Positions 8,918 through 22,358 of a stretch of DNA of 43,772 bases are shown here, in pieces (the stretch's first letter is position 1; every line of letters begins with the position of its first letter). The DNA is from Burkholderiaceae bacterium. Lineage in GTDB: Bacteria > Pseudomonadota > Gammaproteobacteria > Burkholderiales > Burkholderiaceae_B. The DNA is taken from NCBI GenBank assembly GCA_017857895.1, contig JAFMCG010000006.1:1-43772 (forward strand), read 5' to 3'. The notes under the pieces were generated by a model that did not search any database, was not told the DNA's origin, and saw only the letters and a list, made by a program, of their open reading frames with translations. Position numbers and translations under genes: made by a program.

Positions 8918-8928
8918 GAGAATAAAAC

Positions 8929-9324
8929 ATGAGCATGAGCGACCCGATCGCCGATATGCTGACCCGCATTCGTAATGCGCAGCAGGTGGACAAACCCACA
9001 GTAACCATGCCTTGCTCCAAGGTTAAGGTAGCTATTGCCAACGTCCTCAAAGACGAAGGCTACATTGATGGCTATCAAATCAAGGGCACGCAGACAAAAC
9101 CTGAACTCGAGATCACACTCAAGTATTACGCGGGACGTCCCGTGATTGAGCGCATTGAGCGAGTATCACGTCCTGGTTTGCGTATTTACAAGAACCGCAC
9201 CAGCATTCCTCAAGTGATGAACGGATTGGGCGTGGCCATTGTTTCTACATCGCATGGCGTGATGACTGACCGTAAGGCCCGGGCAACTGGCGTTGGCGGT
9301 GAAGTTCTCTGCTACGTGGCTTAA
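8929..9324 (+). CDS. rpsH: 30S ribosomal protein S8
   Basis: Predicted to be 131 residues, with [18 protein letters not shown] at the N-terminus and [20 protein letters not shown] near the C-terminus. S8 nucleates the platform of the 30S subunit and is the spc operon repressor in E. coli. TAGGAG precedes the ATG at 8929; a second ATG two codons on is possible but less usual for the family. Confidence 0.97.
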   Translation: MSMSDPIADMLTRIRNAQQVDKPTVTMPCSKVKVAIANVLKDEGYIDGYQIKGTQTKPELEITLKYYAGRPVIERIERVSRPGLRIYKNRTSIPQVMNGLGVAIVSTSHGVMTDRKARATGVGGEVLCYVA

Positions 9325-9334
9325 GGAGAAGCAT

Positions 9335-9868
9335 ATGTCACGCATTGCAAAATACCCCGTTGAATTACCGAAAGGTGTTGAAGCAACGATTCGTCCCGAA
9401 GCCATTACTGTTAAGGGCCCACTGGGTTCCCTAACACAAGCGCTCAACGGCGATGTCATTGTTAACGAAGATGGCGGCAAATTGTCTTTCATCGTTGCTA
9501 ACGACTCACGACAAGCAAAAGCCATGTCGGGTACGCTTCGTGCACTCGTCGCCAATATGGTTACTGGTGTGAGTCAAGGTTTTGAGCGTCGTTTGAATTT
9601 GGTCGGCGTTGGTTACCGCGCCCAAATTCAAGGTACACAAGTCAAGCTGCAGTTGGGCTTTTCACACGATATTTCCCATGCGCTGCCAGTTGGCGTCAAG
9701 GCAGAGTGCCCTACTCAAACCGAAGTGGTATTGAAAGGGGTTGATAAACAAGTGGTTGGCCAGGTCGCAGCTGAGATTCGTGCGTACCGTCCTCCCGAGC
9801 CTTACAAGGGCAAGGGAGTTCGTTACGCAAACGAGCGGGTTGTGATCAAGGAAACCAAGAAGAAATAA
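9335..9868 (+). CDS. rplF: 50S ribosomal protein L6
   Basis: The gene codes for 177 residues from ATG at 9335, the normal L6 length. AAGGAG precedes it directly. The frame stays open upstream to 9293 only because it overlaps rps[20 protein letters not shown] at the start and [16 protein letters not shown] near the end are typical. L6 sits near the GTPase-associated centre. Confidence 0.97.
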   Translation: MSRIAKYPVELPKGVEATIRPEAITVKGPLGSLTQALNGDVIVNEDGGKLSFIVANDSRQAKAMSGTLRALVANMVTGVSQGFERRLNLVGVGYRAQIQGTQVKLQLGFSHDISHALPVGVKAECPTQTEVVLKGVDKQVVGQVAAEIRAYRPPEPYKGKGVRYANERVVIKETKKK

Positions 9869-9889
9869 CCGCGCCGGCGAGGATAGATC

Positions 9890-10255
9890 ATGGATAAGAA
9901 AATTAGTCGTATGCGTCGCGCGATACCAACTCGACGCAAGATTGCAGAGTTGCGCGTGAATAGACTCACGGTGTTTCGCTCTAATCAGCATATTTACGCC
10001 GCGATTATTTCGCCTGAAGGTAATACAGTTCTGGTTTCGGCCTCTACTGTTGAGCCAGAAGTGCGACAGCAGTTAGCAGGTCAGACTGGTCAAGGCGGAA
10101 ATACCGCTGCAGCCAGTTTGGTTGGTAAGCGTGTGGCAGAAAAAGCAAAGGCAGCAGGTATTGAGCTGGTTGCATTTGACCGCTCAGGCTTTCGGTATCA
10201 CGGTCGCGTCAAGGCGTTGGCCGAGGCGGCTCGTGAAGCCGGTCTTAAGTTTTAA
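9890..10255 (+). CDS. rplR: 50S ribosomal protein L18
   Basis: Encodes 121 residues of L18, a 5S rRNA binder of the central protuberance. [17 protein letters not shown] and the C-terminal [20 protein letters not shown] are conserved. GAGGAT stands before the start, and the same GAGGATAGRTC sequence recurs before rpsE. Confidence 0.96.
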   Translation: MDKKISRMRRAIPTRRKIAELRVNRLTVFRSNQHIYAAIISPEGNTVLVSASTVEPEVRQQLAGQTGQGGNTAAASLVGKRVAEKAKAAGIELVAFDRSGFRYHGRVKALAEAAREAGLKF

Positions 10256-10270
10256 GCGAGGATAGGTCAA

Positions 10271-10789
10271 ATGGCTAAAGTACAAGGCAAGAGTGCTGCG
10301 GAAGAGCGCGACGACGGTTTTCGCGAGAAGATGATTGCGGTTAACCGCGTAAGCAAAGTTGTTAAAGGCGGTCGTACCATGAGTTTTGCAGCGTTGACAG
10401 TTGTCGGTGACGGCGACGGTCGCGTTGGTATGGGTAAGGGTAAAGCACGTGAAGTGCCTGTTGCCGTGCAAAAAGCAATGGAACAAGCGCGTCGCGAATT
10501 GTTTAAAGTGCCGCTGAAGAATGGAACCGTATTCCATCAAGTCGTTGGTCGTCATGGCGCTTCAAAAGTTTGGATTGCACCAGCTGCGGAAGGTACTGGC
10601 GTTATTGCTGGTGGCCCAATGCGCGCTATTTTTGAAGTGATGGGTGTTCGTAACGTGGTTGCAAAGAGCTTAGGCTCAAGCAACCCATACAACTTAGTCC
10701 GTGCCACGTTAAACGGCTTGCGTGCAGCGGTGACACCATCTGAGGTTGCTGCTAAACGTGGCAAAACAGTTGAAGAGATTTTGGGGTAA
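10271..10789 (+). CDS. rpsE: 30S ribosomal protein S5
   Basis: A 172-residue S5 with the double-stranded RNA-binding N-terminal domain ([20 protein letters not shown]) and [16 protein letters not shown] in the C-terminal domain. S5 works with S4 in decoding fidelity and at the mRNA entry. It is followed three bases later by rpmD. Confidence 0.97.
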   Translation: MAKVQGKSAAEERDDGFREKMIAVNRVSKVVKGGRTMSFAALTVVGDGDGRVGMGKGKAREVPVAVQKAMEQARRELFKVPLKNGTVFHQVVGRHGASKVWIAPAAEGTGVIAGGPMRAIFEVMGVRNVVAKSLGSSNPYNLVRATLNGLRAAVTPSEVAAKRGKTVEEILG

Positions 10790-10792
10790 GTC

Positions 10793-10978
10793 ATGACACA
10801 AAAGCAATTGAAAGTAACGCTTGTGCGTTCAGTCATTGGCACCAGAGAGTCGCACCGCGCAACGGTTCGCGGTCTCGGTTTGCATCGCCTGAATAGCTCA
10901 CGAGTACTCATTGATACGCCCGAAGTCAGAGGGATGATCCGCAAGGTGGATTATCTGATCACTGTCTCGGAAGTCTGA
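10793..10978 (+). CDS. rpmD: 50S ribosomal protein L30
   Basis: The small protein of 61 residues matches L30: [19 protein letters not shown] followed by [17 protein letters not shown]. Only the rpsE end and three bases precede it, so it is probably translated by coupling. It lies between rpsE and rplO, the standard place. Confidence 0.95.
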   Translation: MTQKQLKVTLVRSVIGTRESHRATVRGLGLHRLNSSRVLIDTPEVRGMIRKVDYLITVSEV

Positions 10979-10989
10979 AAGGAAACACC

Positions 10990-11430
10990 ATGTCGGACAT
11001 GCAACTAAATACGATCCAGCCAGCTGAAGGCTCTACACACGCAAAGCGTCGTGTCGGCCGCGGTATTGGTTCTGGCTTGGGTAAGACAGCTGGTCGTGGT
11101 CACAAAGGTCAAAAGTCACGCTCAGGCGGTTTTCATAAAGTAGGCTTTGAAGGCGGTCAAATGCCTATGTATCGCCGCTTGCCTAAGCGTGGTTTTACAT
11201 CACGTGATCAACATTTGCACGCTCAGGTTAGATTGTCAGATTTACAGAAACTACCTGTTGACGTCATTGATGTTCAGGTATTAAAGCAAGCGGGTGTTAT
11301 TGGCCAAGCTGTTAAGTTTGTCAAAGTTTTTAAATCGGGCGAACTCAGCCGCAAAGTTTCTTTGCAAGGCATGGGTGTTACGGTTGGTGCCAAGGCCGCT
11401 ATTGAAGCTGCCGGCGGCACAATTGCATAA
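10990..11430 (+). CDS. rplO: 50S ribosomal protein L15
   Basis: Codes for 146 residues of L15, a late assembly protein. [20 protein letters not shown] and [17 protein letters not shown] are hallmark Gly-rich segments. AAAGGAAA precedes the ATG at 10990; an ATG three codons on would remove only MSD. secY follows by 14 bases. Confidence 0.97.
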   Translation: MSDMQLNTIQPAEGSTHAKRRVGRGIGSGLGKTAGRGHKGQKSRSGGFHKVGFEGGQMPMYRRLPKRGFTSRDQHLHAQVRLSDLQKLPVDVIDVQVLKQAGVIGQAVKFVKVFKSGELSRKVSLQGMGVTVGAKAAIEAAGGTIA

Positions 11431-11444
11431 AGACGGAGCTTCGA

Positions 11445-12767
11445 TTGGCTACACAGGCATTAGGTAAATCAGGACCCCGCTACGGCGACTTAGGTCGTCG
11501 TCTCGGATTCCTTGTGCTGGCATTGATCGTGTACCGTTTGGGTACACATATTCCAGTACCAGGGATCAATCCTGAAGTCCTAGCTGACTTATTTCAGCAA
11601 AACGAAGGTGGCATATTGGGCTTGTTCAATATGTTCTCCGGCGGTGCCTTGTCTCGCTTTTCTATTTTTGCCCTTGGCATCATGCCTTACATTTCTGCTT
11701 CGATCATCATGCAGTTGATGACTGTTGTGTCGCCTACGCTTGAAGCGATCAAAAAAGAAGGTGAAGCTGGGCGTCGTAAGATCACGCAGTACACGCGTTA
11801 CGGCACAGTTGTTTTGGCACTCGTACAAGCGATTGGTATTTCAGTCGCTCTAGAAGCACAACCCGGGTTGGTTATTGAACCAGGTCCGTTGTTTAGCCTT
11901 ACTTCGGTTGTGACGCTGGTAACAGGGACAATGTTTCTGATGTGGCTCGGTGAGCAAATAACAGAACGCGGTATCGGAAACGGTATTTCAATTATTATTT
12001 TCTCGGGCATTGTGGCAGGTCTTCCTTCTGCCATGGCGGGGTTGTTTGATCTGGTTCGGACCAACGCCATGTCGACATTGTCAGCGTTGTTTATTTTGGT
12101 TGTTGTTGTCCTAGTCACAGCCTTTGTGGTGTTGGTTGAGCGCGGCCAACGCAAGATTACTGTTAACTACGCCAAGCGACAGGTCGGCAATAAGATGTAT
12201 GGTGGTCAGACTTCACACTTACCATTGAAGTTAAACATGGCTGGTGTGATTCCGCCAATCTTTGCATCTTCTATTATTCTGTTCCCTGCCACGGTTAGCA
12301 GCTGGTTTGCCAGTGGTGAAAACATGACTTGGTTGGGTGATATTGCAGCCGCATTAGCGCCGCGCCAACCGCTTTACATTACGTTGTATGCAACCGCGAT
12401 CATTTTCTTTTGCTTCTTTTACACGGCGTTGGTTTTTAACAGCCGAGAGACAGCAGACAATTTGAAACGCAGCGGTGCTTTTATTCCTGGTATCCGTCCA
12501 GGTGATCAGACGGCACGATTTGTAGACAAAATTTTGACTCGACTAACGCTGGCTGGTGCGTTGTACATCACACTGGTCTGCTTATTGCCTGAGTTCCTAG
12601 TAATGCGCTGGAATGTGCCATTTTATTTTGGTGGTACATCCCTCTTAATCATTGTGATTGTGACCATGGATTTCATGGCGCAGGTTCAGGCCTACATGAT
12701 GTCCCACCAGTATGATTCTCTGCTCAAGAAGGCAAACTTCAAGGGCGGGAATGTACCAACGAGATAA
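11445..12767 (+). CDS. secY: Protein translocase subunit SecY
   Basis: Gives 440 residues with about ten predicted membrane segments, the channel subunit of the SecYEG translocon in the inner membrane. [36 protein letters not shown], and the cytosolic loop [18 protein letters not shown] are diagnostic. The start is TTG with GGAG six bases upstream; no ATG nearby would give a full N-terminus. It closes the spc block and is followed by infA after seven bases. Confidence 0.96.
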   Translation: MATQALGKSGPRYGDLGRRLGFLVLALIVYRLGTHIPVPGINPEVLADLFQQNEGGILGLFNMFSGGALSRFSIFALGIMPYISASIIMQLMTVVSPTLEAIKKEGEAGRRKITQYTRYGTVVLALVQAIGISVALEAQPGLVIEPGPLFSLTSVVTLVTGTMFLMWLGEQITERGIGNGISIIIFSGIVAGLPSAMAGLFDLVRTNAMSTLSALFILVVVVLVTAFVVLVERGQRKITVNYAKRQVGNKMYGGQTSHLPLKLNMAGVIPPIFASSIILFPATVSSWFASGENMTWLGDIAAALAPRQPLYITLYATAIIFFCFFYTALVFNSRETADNLKRSGAFIPGIRPGDQTARFVDKILTRLTLAGALYITLVCLLPEFLVMRWNVPFYFGGTSLLIIVIVTMDFMAQVQAYMMSHQYDSLLKKANFKGGNVPTR

Positions 12768-12774
12768 GCGATAG

Positions 12775-12993
12775 ATGTCAAAGGACGACGTAATACAAAT
12801 GCAGGGGGAGGTCGTAGAAAACCTTCCGAACGCGACATTCCGTGTCAAGCTTGAAAATGGCCATGTGGTTTTGGGACATATTTCCGGCAAGATGCGTATG
12901 CATTACATCCGGATTCTGCCGGGGGATAAGGTCACAGTAGAGCTTACGCCCTACGATCTTTCACGAGCCAGGATCGTTTTTCGTTCCAAGTGA
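12775..12993 (+). CDS. infA: Translation initiation factor IF-1
   Basis: The 72-residue OB-fold protein reads [20 protein letters not shown] and ends in [11 protein letters not shown], the IF-1 signature. It binds the A site of the 30S subunit during initiation. It lies just after secY, as in many betaproteobacteria that carry infA in the ribosomal cluster. No strong ribosome binding site is visible, so coupling to secY is likely. Confidence 0.96.
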   Translation: MSKDDVIQMQGEVVENLPNATFRVKLENGHVVLGHISGKMRMHYIRILPGDKVTVELTPYDLSRARIVFRSK

Positions 12994-13025
12994 ACGAGCA
13001 GCGTATAGAAAAATAGGAGTCAACC

Positions 13026-13139
13026 ATGAAAGTAATGGCATCGGTTAAACGGATTTGCAGAAATTGCAAAGTTATTAAACGCCACGGCGTGGTTCGTGTG
13101 ATTTGCACCGATCCCCGTCACAAGCAGCGCCAAGGTTAA
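13026..13139 (+). CDS. rpmJ: 50S ribosomal protein L36 (zinc-binding form)
   Basis: A 37-residue reading frame, [20 protein letters not shown] then [16 protein letters not shown] after one Gly. Cys11, Cys14, Cys27 and His32 form the zinc site of the C+ type L36. TAGGAG precedes the ATG. L36 is one of the last proteins added to the 50S subunit. It sits between infA and rpsM, as expected. Confidence 0.96.
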
Positions 13140-13174
13140 TCTTGGTCGTGAACGTATTTATCTGAGGAAAAGCC

Positions 13175-13540
13175 ATGGCCCGTATTGCTGGCATCAACAT
13201 TCCACCCCATCAGCACGCTGAGATTGGTCTCACGGCAATTTTTGGGATTGGGCGCACTCGTGCTCGCAAAATTTGCGAAGCGGCAGGTGTGCCGCTTTCA
13301 AAGAAAGTTAAGGACCTTGACGACGTTGAGCTTGAACGCATCCGTGAACACGTTGGTGTGTTTGCTGTTGAGGGTGATCTGCGCCGTGAGGTGCAATTGT
13401 CAATCAAACGGTTGATTGATTTAGGTACTTACCGTGGTCTGCGTCACAAACGCGGTTTGCCCGTTCGTGGCCAACGGACCCGCACGAATGCACGGACCCG
13501 TAAAGGTCCTCGTCGCGCCGCGGCTAGCCTTAAGAAATAA
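13175..13540 (+). CDS. rpsM: 30S ribosomal protein S13
   Basis: Encodes 121 residues of S13, the head protein that bridges to L5 and contacts P-site t[22 protein letters not shown] and the basic tail [16 protein letters not shown] are typical. TGAGGAAA gives the ribosome binding site. It opens the alpha block. In E. coli, S4 binds the leader before rpsM; no clear pseudoknot of that type is recognised here. Confidence 0.97.
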   Translation: MARIAGINIPPHQHAEIGLTAIFGIGRTRARKICEAAGVPLSKKVKDLDDVELERIREHVGVFAVEGDLRREVQLSIKRLIDLGTYRGLRHKRGLPVRGQRTRTNARTRKGPRRAAASLKK

Positions 13541-13552
13541 GGGGATATAGAA

Positions 13553-13951
13553 ATGGCAAAAGCCAGTACTGGCGCATCACGTGTGCGCAAGAAAATCAAA
13601 AAGAATGTCGCTGACGGGATTGCACACGTTCACGCCTCGTTTAACAACACGATCATTACGATCACCGATCGTCAAGGCAATGCTTTGTCTTGGGCAACTT
13701 CTGGTGGCGCTGGATTTAAGGGTTCGCGTAAATCGACTCCTTTCGCCGCTCAGGTTGCTGCTGAGTCAGCAGGTCGTGTTGCAATCGAGTGCGGTATCAA
13801 AACGCTGGAAGTTCGCATCAAGGGCCCAGGTCCTGGTCGTGAATCATCAGTTCGTGCTTTGAACGCACTTGGTATTAAGATTTCCAGCATCGCGGACATC
13901 ACGCCCGTTCCTCACAACGGTTGCCGTCCGCCTAAGCGTCGTCGGATCTAA
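13553..13951 (+). CDS. rpsK: 30S ribosomal protein S11
   Basis: The 132-residue protein has [20 protein letters not shown] and ends [15 protein letters not shown], both S11 hallmarks. S11 sits on the platform near the mRNA exit. It begins 12 bases after rpsM, with GGGGAT before the ATG, and precedes rpsD by 11 bases. Confidence 0.97.
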   Translation: MAKASTGASRVRKKIKKNVADGIAHVHASFNNTIITITDRQGNALSWATSGGAGFKGSRKSTPFAAQVAAESAGRVAIECGIKTLEVRIKGPGPGRESSVRALNALGIKISSIADITPVPHNGCRPPKRRRI

Positions 13952-13962
13952 GGGAAATATAA

Positions 13963-14586
13963 ATGGCACGTTACACCGGACCCAAATGTAAGCTATCGCG
14001 TCGCGAAGGCACCGATTTATTCCTGAAAAGCGCTCGTCGCCCGCTAGAGTCAAAATGTAAGTTTGACTCAAAGCCTGGACAGCATGGCCGCACCTCTGGC
14101 GCTCGTACGTCGGACTATGGCTTGCAGTTGCGTGAGAAGCAAAAACTTAAACGCATGTATGGCGTTTTGGAGAAGCAATTCCGCAAGTATTTCGTTGAAG
14201 CTGAGCGACGCCAAGGTAATACGGGCGAAACACTGATTCAACTGCTTGAGTCACGTCTTGATAACGTTGTGTATCGCATGGGTTTTGGTTCAACCCGCGC
14301 TGAAGCCCGTCAATTGGTCACACACCGTGCCATTGAGATGAACGGACGCACAGCAGACGTGCCCTCGATGATGGTTAAGGCGGGTGACGTCGTGACTATT
14401 CGCGAAAAAGCAAAGAAGCAGCTTCGTATCAAAGAATCGATTGATTTGGCTACCGGTATGGGCTTACCACAGTGGGTCCAAGTCGATACAACAGCTTTGT
14501 CTGGTGTGTTCAAGCAGGTTCCAGATCGCGCCGATGTTGCTCGTGACATCAACGAGTCAATGGTTGTTGAACTGTACTCACGCTAA
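13963..14586 (+). CDS. rpsD: 30S ribosomal protein S4
   Basis: Predicted to be 207 residues, beginning [20 protein letters not shown], with the S4 RNA-binding domain around [21 protein letters not shown]4 is a primary 16S rRNA binder and, in E. coli, represses the alpha operon. It is followed by an 81-base gap with a GC hairpin before rpoA. Confidence 0.97.
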   Translation: MARYTGPKCKLSRREGTDLFLKSARRPLESKCKFDSKPGQHGRTSGARTSDYGLQLREKQKLKRMYGVLEKQFRKYFVEAERRQGNTGETLIQLLESRLDNVVYRMGFGSTRAEARQLVTHRAIEMNGRTADVPSMMVKAGDVVTIREKAKKQLRIKESIDLATGMGLPQWVQVDTTALSGVFKQVPDRADVARDINESMVVELYSR

Positions 14587-14594
14587 TTATTTAA

Positions 14595-14610
14595 CGGCGC
14601 TTTGGCGCCG
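14595..14610 (+). other. Hairpin between rpsD and rpoA
   Basis: CGGCGC, a TTTG loop and GCGCCG form a six-pair stem nine bases after the rpsD stop. The following bases are GTTTCC, a poor T-run, so at most partial termination is expected. It may adjust the level of rpoA relative to the ribosomal proteins. Confidence 0.4.
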
Positions 14611-14667
14611 GTTTCCATCAGCCTTATCGGTGTAACGAGCCGAGGGTATTGAATAAGGATTCGTCAA

Positions 14668-15654
14668 ATGTCTGTACAAGGTTTTCTGAAACCTCGCTCT
14701 ATCGAGGTAGAAGCAGTTGGTCCTAATCATGCAAAAGTGATCATGGAGCCGTTTGAACGCGGTTTTGGACACACGCTTGGTAACGCACTGCGTCGCATCT
14801 TGCTGTCATCAATGACAGGTTTTGCGCCAACAGAGGTCCAAATCACGGGTGTCGTGCACGAATACTCAACAGTTCCAGGTGTCCGCGAAGATGTGGTTGA
14901 CGTTTTGCTGAACCTTAAGGGCATTGTGTTCAAACTGAATACACGTGACGAAGTTTCACTTGTCTTGCGCAAGCAAGGCGTGGGCCCTGTTTATGCTTCA
15001 GACATCGAATTGCCACATGACGTCGAAATCGTGAACCCTCACCACGTCATCGCGCACCTGACAGAATCAGGTCGTATTGAGATGCAAATTAAAGTTGAGC
15101 GCGGTCGTGGTTACGTGCCTGGTAATGTTCGCGCCTTCCATGATGATCGCAGCCAGTCCATTGGTCGTATCGTTATGGACGCCTCCTTTAGTCCGGTACG
15201 TCGCGTAAGCTACACCGTTGAAAACGCACGTGTTGAACAGCGTACAGACCTTGACAAATTAGTGCTTGATGTTGAAACAGATGGCGTCATTTCACCTGAG
15301 GAAGCGGTTCGCCAGTCAGCCCGTATTTTGATGGACCAGATTTCAGTTTTTGCTGCGCTTGAAGGCGCTGGTGATGCGTTTGAAGCACCTACACGTGGTG
15401 CCCCTCAGATCGACCCAGTCTTGTTGCGCCCAGTCGATGATTTAGAGTTGACAGTGCGTTCAGCAAACTGCTTGAAAGCTGAGAATATTTATTACATCGG
15501 CGACTTGATTCAACGCACGGAAAATGAGCTATTGAAGACCCCTAACTTGGGTCGTAAGTCTTTGAACGAAATTAAAGAAGTGTTGGCTGCACGCGGCTTG
15601 ACACTAGGCATGAAGCTCGAAAATTGGCCACCTGTTGGCTTAGAAAGACCTTAA
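14668..15654 (+). CDS. rpoA: DNA-directed RNA polymerase alpha subunit
   Basis: Encodes 328 residues, the standard length. The N-terminal assembly domain shows [20 protein letters not shown] and the C-terminal domain shows [19 protein letters not shown] and [20 protein letters not shown], which contacts UP elements and activators. AAGGAT precedes the ATG. It sits between rpsD and rplQ, as in other proteobacteria. Confidence 0.98.
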   Translation: MSVQGFLKPRSIEVEAVGPNHAKVIMEPFERGFGHTLGNALRRILLSSMTGFAPTEVQITGVVHEYSTVPGVREDVVDVLLNLKGIVFKLNTRDEVSLVLRKQGVGPVYASDIELPHDVEIVNPHHVIAHLTESGRIEMQIKVERGRGYVPGNVRAFHDDRSQSIGRIVMDASFSPVRRVSYTVENARVEQRTDLDKLVLDVETDGVISPEEAVRQSARILMDQISVFAALEGAGDAFEAPTRGAPQIDPVLLRPVDDLELTVRSANCLKAENIYYIGDLIQRTENELLKTPNLGRKSLNEIKEVLAARGLTLGMKLENWPPVGLERP

Positions 15655-15678
15655 TAAAACACACACCAATAAACCTGA

Positions 15679-15712
15679 ATCGCCCCGCAGCTATGCTGAT
15701 AGAAGAGGCGAT
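15679..15712 (+). other. Nested hairpin between rpoA and rplQ
   Basis: ATCGCC (15679-15684) can pair with GGCGAT (15707-15712), and inside this CAGC and GCTG pair around TAT (15688-15698). It lies in the 83-base gap between rpoA and rplQ. It has no T-run and could be an RNA processing or leader element; this is inference. Confidence 0.35.
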
Positions 15713-15737
15713 CAATTAAGATTCAAAAGGAAATACC

Positions 15738-16139
15738 ATGCGTCACGGACACGGATTACGTAAACTCAACCGCACCAGCAGCCACCGTTTGGCCATGTTT
15801 CGCAACATGTCTGTATCGCTGATCATGCATGAGGCCATCAAAACGACTTTGCCAAAAGCCAAGTCGCTTCGTAAAGTCATCGAGCCCTTGATTACCCTTG
15901 GTAAGGAGCCATCACTGGCAAACAAGCGCTTGGCATTTGCCCGCCTGCGCGATCGTGATGCCGTGGTTAAGTTGTTTGCTGAGATTGGTCCCCGTTACGC
16001 TGAGCGTAATGGCGGTTACACACGTGTTTTGAAAATGGGTCACCGTCAAGGTGACAATGCACCAATGGCATTCATGGAACTCGTGGATCGTCCAGTAGTC
16101 GAAGTTAAGTCTGATCAGACTGGCGATGATAAAGAATAA
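15738..16139 (+). CDS. rplQ: 50S ribosomal protein L17
   Basis: The 133-residue product begins [20 protein letters not shown], the L17 signature, and has [20 protein letters not shown] near the C-terminus. L17 lies at the base of the 50S near the tunnel exit. AAAGGAAA precedes the ATG. It is the last gene of the ribosomal supercluster and is followed by a strong terminator. Confidence 0.97.
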   Translation: MRHGHGLRKLNRTSSHRLAMFRNMSVSLIMHEAIKTTLPKAKSLRKVIEPLITLGKEPSLANKRLAFARLRDRDAVVKLFAEIGPRYAERNGGYTRVLKMGHRQGDNAPMAFMELVDRPVVEVKSDQTGDDKE

Positions 16140-16165
16140 GCGCCTCTCTATGAGCGTTTGAATTT

Positions 16166-16190
16166 AAAAACGGGCCATAGGCCCGTTTTT
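16166..16190 (+). terminator. Intrinsic terminator after rplQ
   Basis: AAAAACGGGCC, an ATA loop and GGCCCGTTTTT form an 11-pair stem with a T-run continuing as TTTTTGTTTT. It ends the alpha block and separates it from cutA. Confidence 0.94.
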
Positions 16191-16301
16191 GTTTTGACAT
16201 CTAACGCGATATCCTGATTCATCGTCATACAATTTGAAACGACACTTGATCAAACGCACTGGACTGTTGCCACGTTTTTTCCTATTGCAATAACTGTTTG
16301 A

Positions 16302-16715
16302 ATGGATTTTGATGTGAAATCAGCCAACACTTCAAGCTCAGAAAGTCAGCGTTCAAAGGATATGGTTGCGCCCGATCCAATGTGCGTGATGATATTTAGC
16401 ACCGCACCAGACATTTTGTTAGCCAAACGAATTGCCCACATTCTTGTCGAAGAGCACTTGGCTGCTTGTGTACAGCTGACATCACCAATGCTGTCAGTGT
16501 ACGAGTGGCAAGGTGAGATCCAAGGTGATGAGGAAATTGGCGTCGTCATCAAGACGAGCCGTGCGATAGCCCGGCAAACCATCGATCGATTGGTGCAGTT
16601 GCACCCTTATGAAATACCGCAAGCGACTGTTGTGCCTTTGGTTGGTGGTTATTTTCCATATTTAAGTTGGGTTAGCGAACAAACGCCGCCTCAATCTGAT
16701 GGCTTGTCTCGTTAA
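16302..16715 (+). CDS. cutA: CutA1-family divalent cation tolerance protein
   Basis: The core VMIFSTAPDILLAKRIAHIL, followed by LAACVQLTSPMLSVYEWQGE and VPLVGGYFPYLSWV, is a full CutA1 trimeric ferredoxin-like domain. It is linked to copper tolerance in E. coli, though the molecular role is unsettled. The frame opens at 16302 (137 residues), but the first 20-26 residues are not family-like. ATGs at 16362 and 16380 are alternatives; none has a well-spaced ribosome binding site, so the start is uncertain. dsbD follows directly, as in enterobacteria, where cutA also neighbours dsbD. Confidence 0.9.
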   Translation: MDFDVKSANTSSSESQRSKDMVAPDPMCVMIFSTAPDILLAKRIAHILVEEHLAACVQLTSPMLSVYEWQGEIQGDEEIGVVIKTSRAIARQTIDRLVQLHPYEIPQATVVPLVGGYFPYLSWVSEQTPPQSDGLSR

Positions 16716-16731
16716 AGGTGGTTTGAATACC

Positions 16732-18650
16732 ATGCTAATGCCGCAACAACTGTTATCTTGGTTTCGTTGGTTGCTTTTGCTAACTGTTTGTGGCGTTGGA
16801 TTTGCTGCGCCTTTGGCGACTGCGCAAGACTTTCTAGCACCAGAAAAAGCCTTTGCTATGAAAGCGCGTCAAGCTTCACCAGATGTGGTGTTGATTACCT
16901 ATGAAATCGCGCGCGGTTACTACATGTACAGAGAGCGATTCGAGCTGGAATCGTCCGATGTTCCACTGGACATTGCCGAAATTTCATTGCCACCTGGGGT
17001 AGTCAAATACGATCCCACCTTTGAAAAAGACATGGCACTGTTTTTTCAAAGTGTAGAGTTCGCCTTACGCTTGCCCACGGATTGGCCGAGTAACGATCCC
17101 GCAGCCCTATTGACGATTAAAATTATCAGTCAAGGTTGTGCTGATGCGGGTATTTGTTATCCACCGATGACATCAGCGATTGTTTTGGCGAAGGCAGTGG
17201 ATGGTTACCAATTGGTCCATCAGCAAGCCATTGTTGATGATGAAAGACCAATACCAGCAACATTGACCAGTATGGTATCTGGCGAACCCCTAGCCACATC
17301 TAATGAAAGCGGTATTCGTTGGCAGGCTTTACTTGGATCTAGTGATGACCAAGGATTTGTAGGGGCATTGAGCGGCGCCGCCACATGGCAAGTCATTGCA
17401 CTTTTCTTTGCACTGGGTGTTTTATTGGCTTTTACGCCCTGCGTTTTGCCGATGATACCGATCCTTTCAGTACTGATTGTCGGCCAAGGCACGTCTGTTA
17501 CACGTGGGCGTGGCTTGGCCTTGGCGGCAGCCTACGTGTTGGGCATGTCGTTGATATACACCCTGTTGGGCGTGCTGGCTGGCTTAAGCGGCGTGGGACT
17601 TGCTGCCTGGCTACAGACACCGTGGGTATTGTCAATATTTGCTTTGCTGCTGCTTTTGTTTGGCTTAGCCATGTTTGATGTGATCCGATTAGAGATGCCT
17701 GGATCAGTTCAAACGAAATTGACACAGACCGCTTCGTCCTTAAAAGGCGGTCGTGTGTGGGCTGCTTTTCTCATGGGCGCCATTTCGGCTTTGATTGTCG
17801 GCCCTTGTGTGGCGGCACCCCTAGCCGGCGCATTACTTTATATTTCTCAGTCTGGGGATGTGATTCTCGGAGGGAGTGTTTTGTTTGCGATGGCCTGGGG
17901 AATGGGTTTGCCATTGCTAATGGTGGGTGCCTCTGCAGGTAGTTTGTTGCCCAAGACTGGTGCTTGGATGAATGGTGTAAAAGCATTCTTTGGCGTTTTG
18001 TTATTTGCAACAGCCTGGTGGATGCTCAATCCGATACTATCTGATTGGATCGAAGTGGCAGGATGGGCCGTGTTGGCTGGTTTGTCCGCAGTATTGTTGG
18101 GGGCGTTTGATCCCTTACCGTCTCGGTTGGCGCTTGGGGTAGCTGCTCGTAAGACACTGGGCCTTATGCTCGCCTTATTGGCAATCGTGTGGGTTGTTGG
18201 ATTGGCTAGCGGTGGGCGGTCCTTATTCGAACCCTTAAGTCACTTGACCACCGCCAGCAGAAATTCAATTGAACAAACTCAGCCATCAGTGAAACCTACC
18301 TTCGAATACGTCAAAACCGTGCAGGCACTTGAGCAACGCCTCGCCGCATCGACCCAGCCTGTCATGCTCGACTTCTATGCGGATTGGTGTGTATCGTGTA
18401 AAGAGATGGAACGTTTTACGTTTTCTGATCCGATAGTGGCGAGCAAGATGCGACAAATGTTGTTGTTAAAGGCAGACGTTACGGCCAACAATAGTGACGA
18501 CCGTGCCTTGCTAAAGCGTTTTCGCTTGTTCGGACCGCCAGGGATTATCTTCTTTGAGCCGGGTGGCCGTGAATTAAAACAAATACGGGTTGTGGGATTT
18601 CAAAACGCCACAAAATTTGCACACATCCTTGATCAAGTGATCGTGCCAAA

Positions 18651-18654
<4 letters not shown>
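16732..18654 (+). CDS. dsbD: Thiol:disulfide interchange protein DsbD
   Basis: Codes for about 640 residues from ATG 16732, which follows AAAGGTGG; the frame is open from 16699. A signal peptide (WLLLLTVCGVGFAAPLATA) leads to the periplasmic alpha domain with its Cys pair in GCADAGICYPP, then eight membrane segments with Cys in FTPCVLPMIP and GPCVAAPLAG, then a C-terminal thioredoxin domain with WCVSC. DsbD moves electrons from cytosolic thioredoxin to periplasmic DsbC and cytochrome c maturation thiol proteins. That fits the cytochrome c and ResBC genes nearby. Confidence 0.95.
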
Positions 18655-21474
<2,820 letters not shown>

Positions 21475-21507
21475 AGCGGGGCTACCAAAGAAGTTAGATA
21501 GCTATTG

Positions 21508-21513
21508 TATAAT
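21508..21513 (+). promoter_or_regulatory. Candidate -10 element before the cytochrome c gene
   Basis: A perfect TATAAT lies 41 bases before the cytochrome start, preceded by TG without the usual extra base. No good -35 is seen at 16-18 bases upstream, so an activator may be needed. It lies in the 80-base divergent gap with engB. Confidence 0.45.
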
Positions 21514-21554
21514 CAAGCAGTTGGGAAAGGCGCCAAATCTCTCGAGGTTCACAA

Positions 21555-22253
21555 ATGAAGCAAGTATTTCTACGAGTGTTGTTGTCAGGCAGTGTACTTC
21601 TGGGTGTTGTAGCCCCAGTCGCGGCTTACGCCGCAGGTGAAGTAGCGCCAATTAAGCCCGATTCGAAAGCTGGGGCAAAACTTTATTACGAAGGTGACCC
21701 CGCCCGCGGTGTCATTTCCTGTGTCGTGTGTCACGGCGCAAAAGGCAATAGTGATCTGGCTGCTAACCCCAACTTGGCGGCACAACCACACGAATACATT
21801 TATAAGCAGCTCGTTGAGTTTCGGCCACGTGACGGCGAAACCATGGCAGCCCGCCGAGGTCCTGACGGCGCCCCATCAAGCATGACAGCTTTGGCCATGC
21901 CGTTAACGGAAGCTGACATGCGTAATGTGTCCCTGTATCTGTCAGAGCAGCCGTTATCCAGACCAGCGGCTGCCAGTAGTGAAGCATTGGTGGCACGCGG
22001 TGAGGTCATTTGGCGTGGCGGCATTGCTGCCCAAAATGTACCAGCTTGTGCCGCCTGTCACACTGCAACCGGGGCTGGTATCCCAGCGCTATATCCGAGA
22101 TTGGCAGGGCAGTATGCCTCTTATTTGGAAGGACAACTCAAATTGTTCCGGGCCAACCATCGCGCCAACAGCCCGATGATGCACCAGATTGCTTACCGCA
22201 TGTCGGATGAGGACATTAAGGCTGTTTCTGACTATGCGGCCGGTTTGAGGTAA
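21555..22253 (+). CDS. Diheme cytochrome c4-type protein
   Basis: Encodes 232 residues with a signal peptide ending AAYAAG near residue 28. Two c-type heme sites are visible: CVVCH (56-60) and CAACH (165-169), each followed by a cytochrome c fold, which matches the two-domain cytochrome c4 family. Such proteins carry electrons in the periplasm to terminal oxidases. Gene order with resB and resC downstream fits a cytochrome production locus. Candidate Met ligands are in TALAMPL and MMHQIAYRM. Confidence 0.92.
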   Translation: MKQVFLRVLLSGSVLLGVVAPVAAYAAGEVAPIKPDSKAGAKLYYEGDPARGVISCVVCHGAKGNSDLAANPNLAAQPHEYIYKQLVEFRPRDGETMAARRGPDGAPSSMTALAMPLTEADMRNVSLYLSEQPLSRPAAASSEALVARGEVIWRGGIAAQNVPACAACHTATGAGIPALYPRLAGQYASYLEGQLKLFRANHRANSPMMHQIAYRMSDEDIKAVSDYAAGLR

Positions 22254-22283
22254 AGTTTGAGGTTATAAGCTTATTTCCCAGCA

Positions 22284-22339
22284 AAAGGAACTAATGTTCC
22301 TTTCTGATGGTCGATATAGAGGCTTTTTTAAGCCTCTAT
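22284..22339 (+). other. Two hairpins between the cytochrome gene and resB
   Basis: AAAGGAAC and GTTCCTTT pair around TAAT (22284-22303). ATAGAGGCTT and AAGCCTCTAT pair around TTTT (22316-22339). Neither is followed by a proper T-run, so full termination is doubtful. They may lower read-through from the abundant cytochrome transcript into resB or protect its 3' end. Confidence 0.5.
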
Positions 22340-22358
22340 TCAATTGAGGAAATGCTAA